In this document: positions 56,072-63,997 of the stretch, in pieces
Numbering within the stretch: position 1 is the stretch's first letter
Layout: each line of letters opens with the position of its first letter
Assembly (NCBI GenBank): GCA_000720845.1
Contig: JODU01000018.1
Span: forward strand, 124,001-188,000
Origin: Kitasatospora aureofaciens
GTDB lineage: Bacteria > Actinomycetota > Actinomycetes > Streptomycetales > Streptomycetaceae
Direction: 5' to 3'
Length of the DNA stretch: 64,000 nt
The notes under the pieces: model-generated
Database searches by the model: none
Told to the model about the DNA's origin: nothing
Seen by the model: the letters and a program-made list of their open reading frames with translations, nothing else
Made by a program: the position numbers and the translations under genes

Positions 56072-57580
56072 ATGACGAGCAGCACCGAGACCACCGCCAC
56101 CACCCCGCAGGTTGCGGTCAACGACATCGGTAACGAGGAAGCCTTCCTCGCCGCGATCGACGAGACGATCAAGTACTTCAACGACGGCGACATCGTCGAC
56201 GGCGTCATCGTGAAGGTCGACCGGGACGAGGTCCTGCTCGACATCGGTTACAAGACCGAAGGTGTCATCCCGAGCCGCGAGCTCTCGATCAAGCACGACG
56301 TCGACCCCAACGAGGTCGTCGCCGTCGGTGACGAGATCGAGGCCCTTGTCCTCCAGAAGGAGGACAAGGAAGGCCGCCTGATCCTCTCGAAGAAGCGCGC
56401 CCAGTACGAGCGGGCCTGGGGCACCATCGAGAAGATCAAGGAAGAGGACGGCATCGTCACCGGTACCGTCATCGAGGTCGTCAAGGGTGGTCTCATCCTC
56501 GACATCGGCCTCCGCGGCTTCCTCCCGGCCTCCCTGGTCGAGATGCGCCGCGTCCGCGACCTCCAGCCCTACGTGGGCAAGGAGCTCGAGGCGAAGATCA
56601 TCGAGCTGGACAAGAACCGCAACAACGTGGTCCTGTCCCGCCGTGCCTGGCTGGAGCAGACCCAGTCCGAGGTCCGCCAGACGTTCCTCACCACCCTCCA
56701 GAAGGGTCAGGTCCGTTCCGGCGTCGTCTCCTCGATCGTCAACTTCGGTGCCTTCGTGGACCTGGGTGGCGTCGACGGTCTGGTCCACGTCTCCGAGCTG
56801 TCCTGGAAGCACATCGACCACCCCTCCGAGGTTGTCGAGGTCGGCCAGGAGGTCACCGTCGAGGTCCTCGACGTCGACATGGACCGCGAGCGTGTCTCCC
56901 TGTCGCTGAAGGCGACCCAGGAAGACCCGTGGCAGCAGTTCGCCCGCACCCACCAGATCGGCCAGGTCGTGCCCGGCAAGGTCACGAAGCTGGTGCCGTT
57001 CGGTGCGTTCGTCCGCGTGGACGAGGGCATCGAGGGTCTGGTCCACATCTCCGAGCTGGCCGAGCGCCACGTGGAGATCCCGGAGCAGGTCGTCCAGGTC
57101 AACGACGAGATCTTCGTCAAGGTCATCGACATCGACCTCGAGCGCCGCCGCATCAGCCTCTCGCTGAAGCAGGCCAACGAGGCCTTCGGTGCCGACCCGT
57201 CCACGGTCGAGTTCGACCCGACCCTGTACGGCATGGCCGCGTCCTACGACGACCAGGGCAACTACATCTACCCCGAGGGCTTCGACCCCGAGACCAACGA
57301 CTGGCTCGAGGGCTACGAGACCCAGCGCGAGGCGTGGGAGACGCAGTACGCCGAGGCCCAGCAGCGCTTCGAGCAGCACCAGGCGCAGGTCATCAAGTCC
57401 CGCGAGGCGGACGAGAAGGCCGCTGCCGAGGGTGTCGACACCGCGGGTGCGGCTCCGGTCGCGTCCGGTGGTGGCGGCGGCGGCTCGTACTCCTCCGAGG
57501 GCGGCGACAACTCCGGCGCCCTGGCGTCGGACGAGGCGCTGGCCGCGCTGCGCGAGAAGCTGGCCGGCGGCCAGAGCTGA
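56072..57580 (+). CDS. rpsA: 30S ribosomal protein S1
   Basis: The 502-residue protein contains four S1 RNA-binding repeats, visible as DGVIVKVDRDEVLLDIGYKTEGVIP, TGTVIEVVKGGLILDIGLRGFLP, SGVVSSIVNFGAFVDLGGVDGLVHVSELS and PGKVTKLVPFGAFVRVDEGIEGLVHISELA. This four-domain form is the actinobacterial arrangement; E. coli S1 has six. The C-terminal 120 residues are an acidic, Gly/Ser-rich tail with low conservation. S1 brings mRNA to the 30S subunit. ATG 56072 is preceded by CCGGAG at a slightly long spacing. It has a strong promoter and an efficient terminator, as expected for a highly expressed gene. Confidence 0.97.
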   Translation: MTSSTETTATTPQVAVNDIGNEEAFLAAIDETIKYFNDGDIVDGVIVKVDRDEVLLDIGYKTEGVIPSRELSIKHDVDPNEVVAVGDEIEALVLQKEDKEGRLILSKKRAQYERAWGTIEKIKEEDGIVTGTVIEVVKGGLILDIGLRGFLPASLVEMRRVRDLQPYVGKELEAKIIELDKNRNNVVLSRRAWLEQTQSEVRQTFLTTLQKGQVRSGVVSSIVNFGAFVDLGGVDGLVHVSELSWKHIDHPSEVVEVGQEVTVEVLDVDMDRERVSLSLKATQEDPWQQFARTHQIGQVVPGKVTKLVPFGAFVRVDEGIEGLVHISELAERHVEIPEQVVQVNDEIFVKVIDIDLERRRISLSLKQANEAFGADPSTVEFDPTLYGMAASYDDQGNYIYPEGFDPETNDWLEGYETQREAWETQYAEAQQRFEQHQAQVIKSREADEKAAAEGVDTAGAAPVASGGGGGGSYSSEGGDNSGALASDEALAALREKLAGGQS

Positions 57581-57631
57581 AGCTCTGAGCACCGACCGCT
57601 GACACACAGCGGTTGAAGCACAGCGGCAGAC

Positions 57632-57668
57632 CGAGGGGCCGCACCTTCCGAGGTGCGGCCCCTTCGGT
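57632..57668 (+). terminator. Terminator after rpsA
   Basis: CCGAGGGGCCGCACCT (57632-57647) pairs with AGGTGCGGCCCCTTCGG (57652-57668) with one bulged base and a TCCG loop, 52 bp after the stop. Confidence 0.85.
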
Positions 57669-57739
57669 GTGTCCTCCCGGGAATGCCCCACGCCGCAAGG
57701 GCGTTGTGACATACGAACACGAGGAGGGGAGCGGTCACT

Positions 57740-58678
57740 GTGCTTGATCCGCAGGATTTGTACGCCTGGGAGCCGAAGGGCCTTGCCGTCGTCGACATGG
57801 CACTCGCCCAGGAGTCGGCCGGACTGGTCATGCTGTACCACTTCGACGGATACATCGATGCCGGGGAGACGGGCGACCAGATCGTCGACCAGGTGCTCGA
57901 CTCGCTGCCCCACCAGGTCGTCGCCCGCTTCGACCACGACCGGCTCGTGGACTACCGCGCGCGTCGGCCGCTGCTGACCTTCAAGCGGGACACCTGGTCG
58001 GACTACGAGGAACCCACCATCGAGGTGCGACTCGTGCAGGACGCCACCGGGGCGCCCTTCCTGCTCCTGTCGGGCCCCGAGCCGGACGTCGAGTGGGAGC
58101 GCTTCGCGGCCGCCGTGGGGCAGATCGTGGAGCGGCTCGGCGTCCGCCTGTCGGTCAGCTTCCACGGCATCCCGATGGGCGTCCCGCACACCCGCCCCGT
58201 CGGCATTACCCCGCACGGCAGCCGCACCGACCTCGTGCCGGGCCACCGCAGCCCCTTCGAAGAGGCGCAGGTCCCCGGCAGCGCGGAGGCACTCGTCGAG
58301 TACCGGCTCGCGCAGGCCGGCCACGACGTGCTCGGCGTCGCCGCGCACGTCCCGCACTACATCGCCCGCTCCGCGTACCCGGACGCGGCGCTGACCGTCC
58401 TGGAGGCGATCACCGCGGCGACCGGTCTGGTCCTGCCGGGCATCGCGCACTCCCTGCGCACGGACGCCCACCGCACCCAGACGGAGATCGACCGGCAGAT
58501 CCAGGAGGGCGACGAGGAACTCACCGCCCTCGTCCAGGGCCTGGAGCACCAGTACGACGCGGCCGCCGGCGCCGAGACGCGGGGCAACATGCTGGCCGAA
58601 CCCGTCGAGATCCCGTCCGCGGACGAGATCGGCCGCGAGTTCGAACGGTTCCTCGCGGAGCGGGAGGGCGACGGCTGA
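57740..58678 (+). CDS. PAC2 family protein
   Basis: The 312-residue protein fits the actinobacterial PAC2 (proteasome assembly chaperone 2-like) family: FDGYIDAGETGDQIVDQVLD near residue 35, FRHDRLVDYRARRP-like sequence, FLLLSGPEPDVEWERFAAAV, VSFHGIPMGVPHTRPVGITPHGSR and GVAAHVPHYIARSAYPDAALTVLEAI. The C-terminus (about 240-312) is helical with glutamate-rich segments and likely coiled-coil. The function in bacteria is unproven, although some members lie near proteasome genes; none is in this window. GTG 57740 has GAGGAGGGG upstream. Confidence 0.9.
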   Translation: MLDPQDLYAWEPKGLAVVDMALAQESAGLVMLYHFDGYIDAGETGDQIVDQVLDSLPHQVVARFDHDRLVDYRARRPLLTFKRDTWSDYEEPTIEVRLVQDATGAPFLLLSGPEPDVEWERFAAAVGQIVERLGVRLSVSFHGIPMGVPHTRPVGITPHGSRTDLVPGHRSPFEEAQVPGSAEALVEYRLAQAGHDVLGVAAHVPHYIARSAYPDAALTVLEAITAATGLVLPGIAHSLRTDAHRTQTEIDRQIQEGDEELTALVQGLEHQYDAAAGAETRGNMLAEPVEIPSADEIGREFERFLAEREGDG

Positions 58679-58703
58679 CGCCGTGACCGGCACCCTCTAA
58701 GCT
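58675..58703 (+). promoter_or_regulatory. Promoter of coaE (leaderless)
   Basis: CTGACG (58675-58680) and TAAGCT (58698-58703) are 17 bp apart. TAAGCT ends 7 nt before the ATG and no Shine-Dalgarno sequence exists, so the mRNA should start at the coding region. The -35 overlaps the stop of the PAC2 gene. Confidence 0.6.
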
Positions 58704-58710
58704 TCCGCTC

Positions 58711-59313
58711 ATGCTGAAGGTGGGCCTGACCGGCGGGATCGGCGCCGGCAAGAGCGAGGTGTCCCGGCTCCTCGTCGAGCACGGCGCCGTACTGATCGAC
58801 GCCGACCGGATCGCGCGCGAGGTCGTGGCCCCCGGAACACCGGGGCTCGCCGCGGTCGTGGACGCGTTCGGCGAGGACGTCCTCGCCGAGGACGGCAGCC
58901 TGGACCGGCCCAAACTGGGCTCGATCGTGTTCGCCGACCCGGAGAAGCTGGCCGTCCTGAACGGCATCGTGCACCCCCTGGTCGGTGAGCGCTCCCGCGC
59001 CCTGGAGGAGGCCGCCGCCGAGGACGCCGTCGTCGTCCACGACGTCCCCCTGCTCACGGAGAACGGATTGGCGCCGCTGTACGACCTCGTGATCGTCGTG
59101 GACGCCGACCCGGCCACTCAGCTCGACCGGTTGGTCCGGCTGCGCGGCATGACCGAGCAGGACGCACGGGCCCGCATGGCCGCCCAGGCGACGCGCGAGC
59201 AGCGCCGGGAGATCGCGGACGTGGTCGTCGACAACGACGTACCGCTGGAGGAACTGAGGCGCCGCGTCAAGGAGGTCTGGGTCGAACTGGTGCGCAGGGC
59301 GCACACGGAATAG
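58711..59313 (+). CDS. coaE: Dephospho-CoA kinase
   Basis: The 200-residue enzyme adds the 3'-phosphate in the last step of coenzyme A synthesis. It begins MLKVGLTGGIGAGKSEVSRLL, the P-loop at residues 8-16, followed by DADRIAREVVAPGTPG, HPLVGERSRAL, VVHDVPLLTENGL (lid and substrate motif) and RQATREQRREIADVVVDND-like C-terminal sequence. Length is at the short end of normal: it lacks the extra C-terminal UPF0157-like domain found in some actinobacterial CoaE proteins. Expression seems independent of the upstream PAC2 gene. Confidence 0.96.
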   Translation: MLKVGLTGGIGAGKSEVSRLLVEHGAVLIDADRIAREVVAPGTPGLAAVVDAFGEDVLAEDGSLDRPKLGSIVFADPEKLAVLNGIVHPLVGERSRALEEAAAEDAVVVHDVPLLTENGLAPLYDLVIVVDADPATQLDRLVRLRGMTEQDARARMAAQATREQRREIADVVVDNDVPLEELRRRVKEVWVELVRRAHTE

Positions 59314-59362
59314 CGGCTCCCGCGCGTGCGTTGATCCCTTCCAGCGAGGGAAGGACTCAGCC

Positions 59363-59743
59363 GTGCCCGAGACAAGCGGTCAGACCGGACGTACTCCGGA
59401 GACGGATGTCATCGACTTCCGTGCCGCCGAGCAGTTGCTCGCGGCGCGGGATCCGCGCGGCGCGGTGAAACTTCTCGACGGGGTCATCGGCGCCCATCCC
59501 GAGAACACCGCCGCCCGCCTGCTGCGCGCGCGTGCCTTCTTCGCGGCGGCGCAACTGCGGCCGGCCGAGCTGGAGTTCACCATCGTCCTGGAGCGCGAGC
59601 CGGACAACGCGTTCGCGCACTTCGCCCTCGCCCGCACCTATGAGCGCCGGGGCTGTCCCGACCAGGCACGGCGCCACTTCCGGCTGGCGGCGGCGCTCGA
59701 TCCGAACCCGGAGTACCTGCAGCAGGCGCGCTTCGACCTCTGA
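59363..59743 (+). CDS. Small TPR protein
   Basis: The 126-residue protein contains about three tetratricopeptide-like helical pairs: AAEQLLAARDPRGAVKLLDGVIGAHPENTAARLL, RAFFAAAQLRPAELEFTIVLEREPDNAFAH and ALARTYERRGCPDQARRHFRLAAALDPNPEY. TPR domains bind proteins; no partner is evident. A short hydrophilic N-terminus precedes the repeats. GTG 59363 follows GAGGGAAGGA. The gene is convergent with the DUF6343 gene, with a gap of 17 bp. Confidence 0.9.
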   Translation: MPETSGQTGRTPETDVIDFRAAEQLLAARDPRGAVKLLDGVIGAHPENTAARLLRARAFFAAAQLRPAELEFTIVLEREPDNAFAHFALARTYERRGCPDQARRHFRLAAALDPNPEYLQQARFDL

Positions 59744-59760
59744 CGGCCGGCTCCTCGGGG

Positions 59761-60018
59761 TCAGCGCCTCGGGGGCGGGTACGGAGGGATGTCGCGACCC
59801 GGTTGGTAGTGCGGGCCCTGGCGGATGTGCCGGAGGATCACGGTCAGGTCGACCGTGATGACGAGCCACAGCACGCCGCAGGCGAGCGCCCAGCCGAACC
59901 GTCCCGTGAGCGCGAAGACGGCCGTGCCGAAGACGGCCCAGACCAGCCCCCACAGGCTCAGCCAGAACCGCGCCCGCAGGGCACTGCGCGCGGTCGCCGG
60001 TTCACTGCCCGTACGCAT
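59761..60018 (-). CDS. DUF6343 family small membrane protein
   Basis: The 85-residue protein begins MRTGSEPATARSALRARFWLSLWGLVWAVFGTAVFALTGRFGWALACGVLWLVITVDLTVIL, a pattern of two hydrophobic helices that I recall as the actinobacterial DUF6343 family. The C-terminus is Pro/Gly/Tyr-rich and cytoplasmic. The function is unknown. ATG 60018 has a weak ribosome-binding site. It is flanked by convergent TPR and divergent methyltransferase genes. Confidence 0.8.
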   Translation of the reverse strand: MRTGSEPATARSALRARFWLSLWGLVWAVFGTAVFALTGRFGWALACGVLWLVITVDLTVILRHIRQGPHYQPGRDIPPYPPPRR

Positions 60019-60203
60019 CGGTTCACCACTCCTCGTATCGAACGTACTGCGGCAGGCCGGGAGGGGGAAGCGAGGCGTACCGCAGGACCGGCGACCGCCC
60101 GTCCCTGGCGGCAGGAGCGGGCGCGTTCACTCGGTCGGGTGAACCCATGTCGAGGGGGAACGTGCGTGCGGGCGCGGGCCGTTGGATGGACATGGAGCTG
60201 AGA

Positions 60204-60890
60204 ATGCGAGAGGGACATCAGGGGACGGGACCCGGAGCCATCACCCCCGACGGCTGTGCGGTCGAGCTCTATTCACGGCTGCCCGCCGGAGACGAGCCGG
60301 ACATCGTCGCCGCCGCCGTGCCCGAGGGCGCGCGGATACTGGAGCTGGGCAGCGGGGTGGGGCGCATGACCCATCCCCTGCTGGAGCGCGGGTTCACCGT
60401 CACCGCGGTGGACGAGTCCGCCGAGATGCTGGAACGCGTGCGTGGGGCCCGCACCATATGCAGCCCGATCGAGGATCTCGATCTCGGTGAGCGCTTCGAC
60501 GTGGTGATGCTGGCGTCGTTCCTCGTGCACACCGGGGAGGTCGAGGTGCGGCGTGCGCTGCTGCGCACATGTGCCAGGCACGTCGAGGACGACGGCTGTG
60601 TGCTGATCCAGCGGGAGGGGGCGGACTACCACACGAATCTGCCGCGGGAGCGGGTGGACCCCAGCGGCTTCACCGTCCGGATCCTGTCGGCGGACCCGGT
60701 GGGTGACGGCGTCAACTCGGTCCGGGCGGAGTACGAGTTCCCGGATGCCGTCTGGACCCAGACCTTCAGGGCCCGCCCGCTGACCAGGGAGCAGTTCGAG
60801 GAGGCGCTGGGGGAGGCGGGACTGGCGGTGGACCGGTATCTCACCGACGACGGGATCTGGGTGAGGGCCGTGCCCGTGCGGCGGGAGTAG
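60204..60890 (+). CDS. Class I SAM-dependent methyltransferase
   Basis: The 228-residue protein has motif I ILELGSGVGRMTHPLLERG (about residues 45-63), motif II TAVDESAEMLERV, and a hydrophobic FDVVMLASFLVH region, all typical of small-molecule methyltransferases. The substrate is unknown. ATG 60204 is chosen because GGAG lies 5 nt upstream; earlier in-frame starts at 60147, 60186 and 60192 have no better site. It is not closely coupled to the DoxX gene 136 bp downstream. Confidence 0.85.
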   Translation: MREGHQGTGPGAITPDGCAVELYSRLPAGDEPDIVAAAVPEGARILELGSGVGRMTHPLLERGFTVTAVDESAEMLERVRGARTICSPIEDLDLGERFDVVMLASFLVHTGEVEVRRALLRTCARHVEDDGCVLIQREGADYHTNLPRERVDPSGFTVRILSADPVGDGVNSVRAEYEFPDAVWTQTFRARPLTREQFEEALGEAGLAVDRYLTDDGIWVRAVPVRRE

Positions 60891-61025
60891 CGGCAGACCT
60901 GGCGCGGTGGGGCCACCGGCGCGGGCGCCTTAGTAGCGGCAGGGCCCCGTGGGGCGATGAGTTCCGCCAGAGCGAGCGGTCTGTATCCCGACAGCAGCAC
61001 GGACCGCCCAGCCCAGGAGACCGCC

Positions 61026-61463
61026 ATGTCCGAAACCACCGCTTCCCCCGCTCCCACCCTGCCGGCCCGCGGGCGTGGCCTCCGTGTCGCCCTGCGCGTG
61101 GTGCAGGCGCTCCTCGCACTGTTCTTCGCCTTCGCGAGCGCCCTGCCCAAGCTGATCGGGCACTCCTCGGCGGCCGACAGCTTCGCCGAGATGGGCTGGG
61201 GCGACGTGGGCATGTACGCGATCGGTGTCCTGGAGCTGGCCGGGGCGATCGCCCTGGTCGTCCCGGTGCTCCAGTCGGTGGCGGCGACGGCGCTGAGCGC
61301 GCTGATGGTGGGCGCGTTCGTCGTCCAGCTCACCTACTTCGACGGTGCGAACGCGGCGACGCCGCTCGTCCTGATGGTGCCGCTCCTGGTCATCGCCCGG
61401 GCCCGCCGCGGGCACAACGAGGAGCTGCGCCGGCTGGTGCGAGACCGGGTCCGGCGCGGCTGA
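61026..61463 (+). CDS. DoxX-like family membrane protein
   Basis: The 145-residue protein has four hydrophobic segments and the DoxX-like landmarks RVVQALLALFFAFASALPKLIGHSSAADSFAEMGWG and YAIGVLELAGAIALVVPVLQSVAATALSALMVGAFVVQL. DoxX-like proteins are small quinone-associated or redox-linked membrane proteins of uncertain role. ATG 61026 has AGGAGA 5 nt upstream. It converges with the S4 gene, 26 bp away. Confidence 0.85.
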   Translation: MSETTASPAPTLPARGRGLRVALRVVQALLALFFAFASALPKLIGHSSAADSFAEMGWGDVGMYAIGVLELAGAIALVVPVLQSVAATALSALMVGAFVVQLTYFDGANAATPLVLMVPLLVIARARRGHNEELRRLVRDRVRRG

Positions 61464-61489
61464 CCGGGCGTGGCCCGCTCACGGACCGC

Positions 61490-62026
61490 TCAGGGCCTGG
61501 TCCCGGCGTCCCTCCGGGAGCTGCTCAGGCCCTCCAGCCCGCGCAGCCGGTCCATCTCGCGTCGGTCCCGCTTGGTCGGACGTCCGGCGCCGCGGTCGCG
61601 GATGCCGGCCGGGGCGACGGCCTCGCGGGGCGGGGGCGGCGGGGAGTTGTCGACGTAGCACTGGACGGCGACCGGGGCACCGACGCGCTTGCGGATCAGC
61701 CGCTTCACGACGACGACCCGCTCCCGGCCCTCCTGACGCAGGCGCACCTCGTCGCCGACGCGGAGCGAGTGGGCGGGCTTCACCCGTTCGCCGTTCACCC
61801 GAACATGGCCGCCGCGGCAGGCGGTCGCGCCCAGGGAGCGGGTCTTGATCAGGCGGACGGCCCAGATCCAGCTGTCCACGCGGACGCTCTCGCCGTTCTT
61901 CGGCCCGGCCGCCTCGGCGGCGGCGATCGCCGCCGCCGTCTTCGGGTCCGGTGCCCCGGCCGCGGCAGCGTCGTCCTGCGGGGCGGCCACCGGGCCGCTC
62001 CCGCCTTCGTCATGCTCGGAAGCCAT
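61490..62026 (-). CDS. S4-domain RNA-binding protein (HslR-like)
   Basis: The 178-residue protein has an Ala/Asp-rich N-terminus (1-45) followed by an S4 domain: VRVDSWIWAVRLIKTRSLGATACRGGHVRVNGERVKPAHSLRVGDEVRLRQ, closely resembling Hsp15/HslR, which rescues stalled 50S-peptidyl-tRNA complexes in E. coli. The C-terminus is basic and Pro-rich. Whether it has the same role here is inference. Confidence 0.9.
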   Translation of the reverse strand: MASEHDEGGSGPVAAPQDDAAAAGAPDPKTAAAIAAAEAAGPKNGESVRVDSWIWAVRLIKTRSLGATACRGGHVRVNGERVKPAHSLRVGDEVRLRQEGRERVVVVKRLIRKRVGAPVAVQCYVDNSPPPPPREAVAPAGIRDRGAGRPTKRDRREMDRLRGLEGLSSSRRDAGTRP

Positions 62027-62126
62027 GCTCCGACCCTAACCGCCCGGCCCGGTGGAAAGGGCCGCAATATCGGCGCCGGCCGACCGACCCGGCCCCCGCG
62101 CGAGAGGCACGCCGCAGCGGGGGTCT

Positions 62127-62132
62127 TACGGT
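62127..62132 (+). promoter_or_regulatory. Candidate -10 element of UDG gene (leaderless)
   Basis: TACGGT ends 6 nt before the ATG at 62139 and no Shine-Dalgarno sequence intervenes (GGACGC). Confidence 0.45.
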
Positions 62133-62138
62133 GGACGC

Positions 62139-62852
62139 ATGGACACCGGCGGCCTCTGCGTACTCGACCAGCGCATCGCGGGGTGCCGGGCCTGCCCGAG
62201 GCTGGTCGAGTGGCGCGAGGAGGTCGCCCGTACGAAGCGGGCCGCCTTCGCCGACTGGACGTACTGGGGCAGGCCGGTGCCCGGCTTCGGCCCAGCCGAC
62301 GCCAGGCTGCTGATCGTCGGGCTGGCCCCCGCCGCCCACGGCGGCAACCGCACCGGCCGGATGTTCACCGGTGACCGCTCCGGAGACGTCCTGTACCAGG
62401 CGCTGTACGACGTGGGCCTCGCCTCGCAGCCCACCGCGGTCCGTGCCGACGACGGCCTGGAGCTGTACGGCGTGCGCGTCACCTCGCCGGTGCACTGCGC
62501 CCCGCCCGCGAACAAGCCCACCCCTGCCGAACGGGACACCTGCCGCTCCTGGCTCGTCCAGGAGCTGGGACTGCTGCGGCCCACGCTGCGGGCGGTGGTC
62601 GTCCTCGGTGCCTTCGGCTGGCAGGCGGCGCTGCCCGCCTTCGCCGGTGCGGGCTGGACCGTGCCCCGTCCCCGTCCGGCCTTCGCGCACGGCGCGCACG
62701 TCTGGCTGGACGCCGCGGACGGGCCGGGCCTGCACCTCTTCGGCTGCTTCCACGTCAGCCAGCGCAACACCTTCACCGGCCGGCTCACCCCCGAGATGCT
62801 GCGCGACGTGCTGCGCACGGCGGCCGACACGGCGGGGCTGCCCGCCGGGTGA
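62139..62852 (+). CDS. Uracil-DNA glycosylase, family 5-like (iron-sulfur)
   Basis: The 237-residue protein resembles family 5 (UDGb) uracil-DNA glycosylases, which remove uracil and related bases from DNA. Two N-terminal cysteines (Cys16 and Cys19 in GCRACPRLVEWR) pair with two later ones (VHCAPP and DTCRSWL) to form a 4Fe-4S site. The active-site motif is GLAPAAHGGNRTGRMFTGD, in which alanine replaces the catalytic aspartate of other families, as in family 5. HVSQRNTFTGRLT is the C-terminal motif. ATG 62139 follows a -10-like hexamer directly. It is not part of an obvious repair operon. Confidence 0.88.
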   Translation: MDTGGLCVLDQRIAGCRACPRLVEWREEVARTKRAAFADWTYWGRPVPGFGPADARLLIVGLAPAAHGGNRTGRMFTGDRSGDVLYQALYDVGLASQPTAVRADDGLELYGVRVTSPVHCAPPANKPTPAERDTCRSWLVQELGLLRPTLRAVVVLGAFGWQAALPAFAGAGWTVPRPRPAFAHGAHVWLDAADGPGLHLFGCFHVSQRNTFTGRLTPEMLRDVLRTAADTAGLPAG

Positions 62853-62867
62853 GGCGCGCCCGCGCCC

Positions 62868-63045
62868 TCTGGAGTCGCCGGGCGCGGCGGTGCGCGAGCG
62901 GGCCGCGCGGGCCTGGCGTGACTGGGACACGGCGACGACGAGGGCGTGGCCCTCGGGGACGACGCCGGGGGGACCGGCGACGAGGCCCCGGGACCGGCTG
63001 CTCAACGCCGCCCCCGGCGGCGACGGACGGGTACGCGCGCGGTGA
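62868..63045 (+). pseudogene. Possible remnant of a proline iminopeptidase C-terminal segment
   Basis: In the 210-bp gap between the UDG and GNAT genes one frame reads LESPGAAVRERAARAWRDWD and then drifts into low-complexity sequence to a stop at 63045. The first 20 residues resemble the xDPAVRxRAAxAWCDWE segment of actinobacterial prolyl aminopeptidases. There is no start codon, catalytic triad or extended domain, so at best this is a decayed fragment; chance similarity is quite possible. Confidence 0.25.
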
Positions 63046-63062
63046 GACCGGCGAACGGCGAA

Positions 63063-63587
63063 CTAGGGCCGCGAGGGCTGCCACACGTAGCGCACGTCCG
63101 GCTCCCGCTCCTCGTTCCGTTCGCCGTCCGTCCACTGCACGGGCGTGAAACCGTGCCGCTCGTAGAAGCGCCGCGCGGGCGCGTTGACCTGGAAGGTCCA
63201 CAGCGACAGCCCGCCCGCCCGGCGCTCCTTGGCCAGGGCGACGAACCGGTCCCCGAGCCCGCGCCCGCGCCGCTCGGGGGCGAGGTACAGCTGAGACAGC
63301 TCCTCGCCCTCCAGCACCATCACACCCGCCACCGCGCCGCCGGCCCCCTCCGCCACCCAGGTCTCGTACCGCTCCACGACCACGTGCCGGAAGTACGCAC
63401 GGACCTCGGTGTCGGAGCGGGGCCGGACCACAGTCGGCAGCGCGGCCGCGAAGGAACGCAGCCAGACGTCGGCCGCCGCCGGCGCGTCGGCGGCGCCGGC
63501 GCGTCGCAGGACGAACGCCTCGGCATCCGCCTCACCCCGTCCGGCTCCCATCCCGGCCCCCGCCCCGGCTTCCGCCTCCTGGTTCAC
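63063..63587 (-). CDS. GNAT family N-acetyltransferase
   Basis: The 174-residue protein shows the GNAT pattern: FVLRRAGAADAPAAADVWLRSF at the N-terminus, EELSQLYLAPERRGRGLGDRFVALAKER containing the acetyl-CoA motif RRGRGLG, and LWTFQVNAPARRFYERHGFTPVQW as motif B. The first 20 residues are a Gly/Ala/Glu-rich extension. The acceptor is unknown. ATG 63587 overlaps the RidA stop by 4 bp (ATGA), so the two are coupled. Confidence 0.9.
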   Translation of the reverse strand: MNQEAEAGAGAGMGAGRGEADAEAFVLRRAGAADAPAAADVWLRSFAAALPTVVRPRSDTEVRAYFRHVVVERYETWVAEGAGGAVAGVMVLEGEELSQLYLAPERRGRGLGDRFVALAKERRAGGLSLWTFQVNAPARRFYERHGFTPVQWTDGERNEEREPDVRYVWQPSRP

Positions 63588-63997
63588 GGGCGGCCGGTCT
63601 CCGGCACGACCGCGGTCGCGGTGATCTCCACCAGCTGCCCCGGGTAGCCGAGGCAGCTCACCCCGAGGAGCGTCGAGGAGTGCGGACCGGTGCTGAGCCC
63701 GGAGGCCTCGACGACGTCCCAGACGGCGGACAGCGCGGCGGTCTCGGTGCTCACGACGTACACATCGCTCGACAGCACGTGCTCCAGTCCGCTGCCGACG
63801 GCACGCAGCTGCTCGGTGAGGTTCGCGATCACCTGCTCGGCCTGACGGACCGGATCGCCCTCGCCGACCAGCTTCCCCTCCGCGTCGAGCGGGACGGAAC
63901 CGGCGAGGAACGCGAGCCTGGTCCCGGCCTCGACGACGGAGGCGTGGGAGTAGACGGGCGGCGGGAAGAGACCGGGCACGGTGACGCGCTGGATCAC
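63584..63997 (-). CDS. RidA family protein (enamine/imine deaminase type)
   Basis: The 137-residue protein has the RidA/YjgF fold pattern: YSHASVVEAGTRLAFLAGSVPLDAEGKLVGEGDPVRQAEQVIANLTEQLRAVGSGLEHVLSSDVYVVS and a C-terminal GYPGQLVEITATAVVPE. Canonical RidA enzymes hydrolyse reactive 2-aminoacrylate with an arginine in the LVEIxxxAV segment; here the position is occupied by TATA, lacking that arginine, so it may belong to a non-archetypal subgroup. GTG 63997 is 3 bp from the window edge, so the true start could lie outside. Confidence 0.85.
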   Translation of the reverse strand: MIQRVTVPGLFPPPVYSHASVVEAGTRLAFLAGSVPLDAEGKLVGEGDPVRQAEQVIANLTEQLRAVGSGLEHVLSSDVYVVSTETAALSAVWDVVEASGLSTGPHSSTLLGVSCLGYPGQLVEITATAVVPETGRP

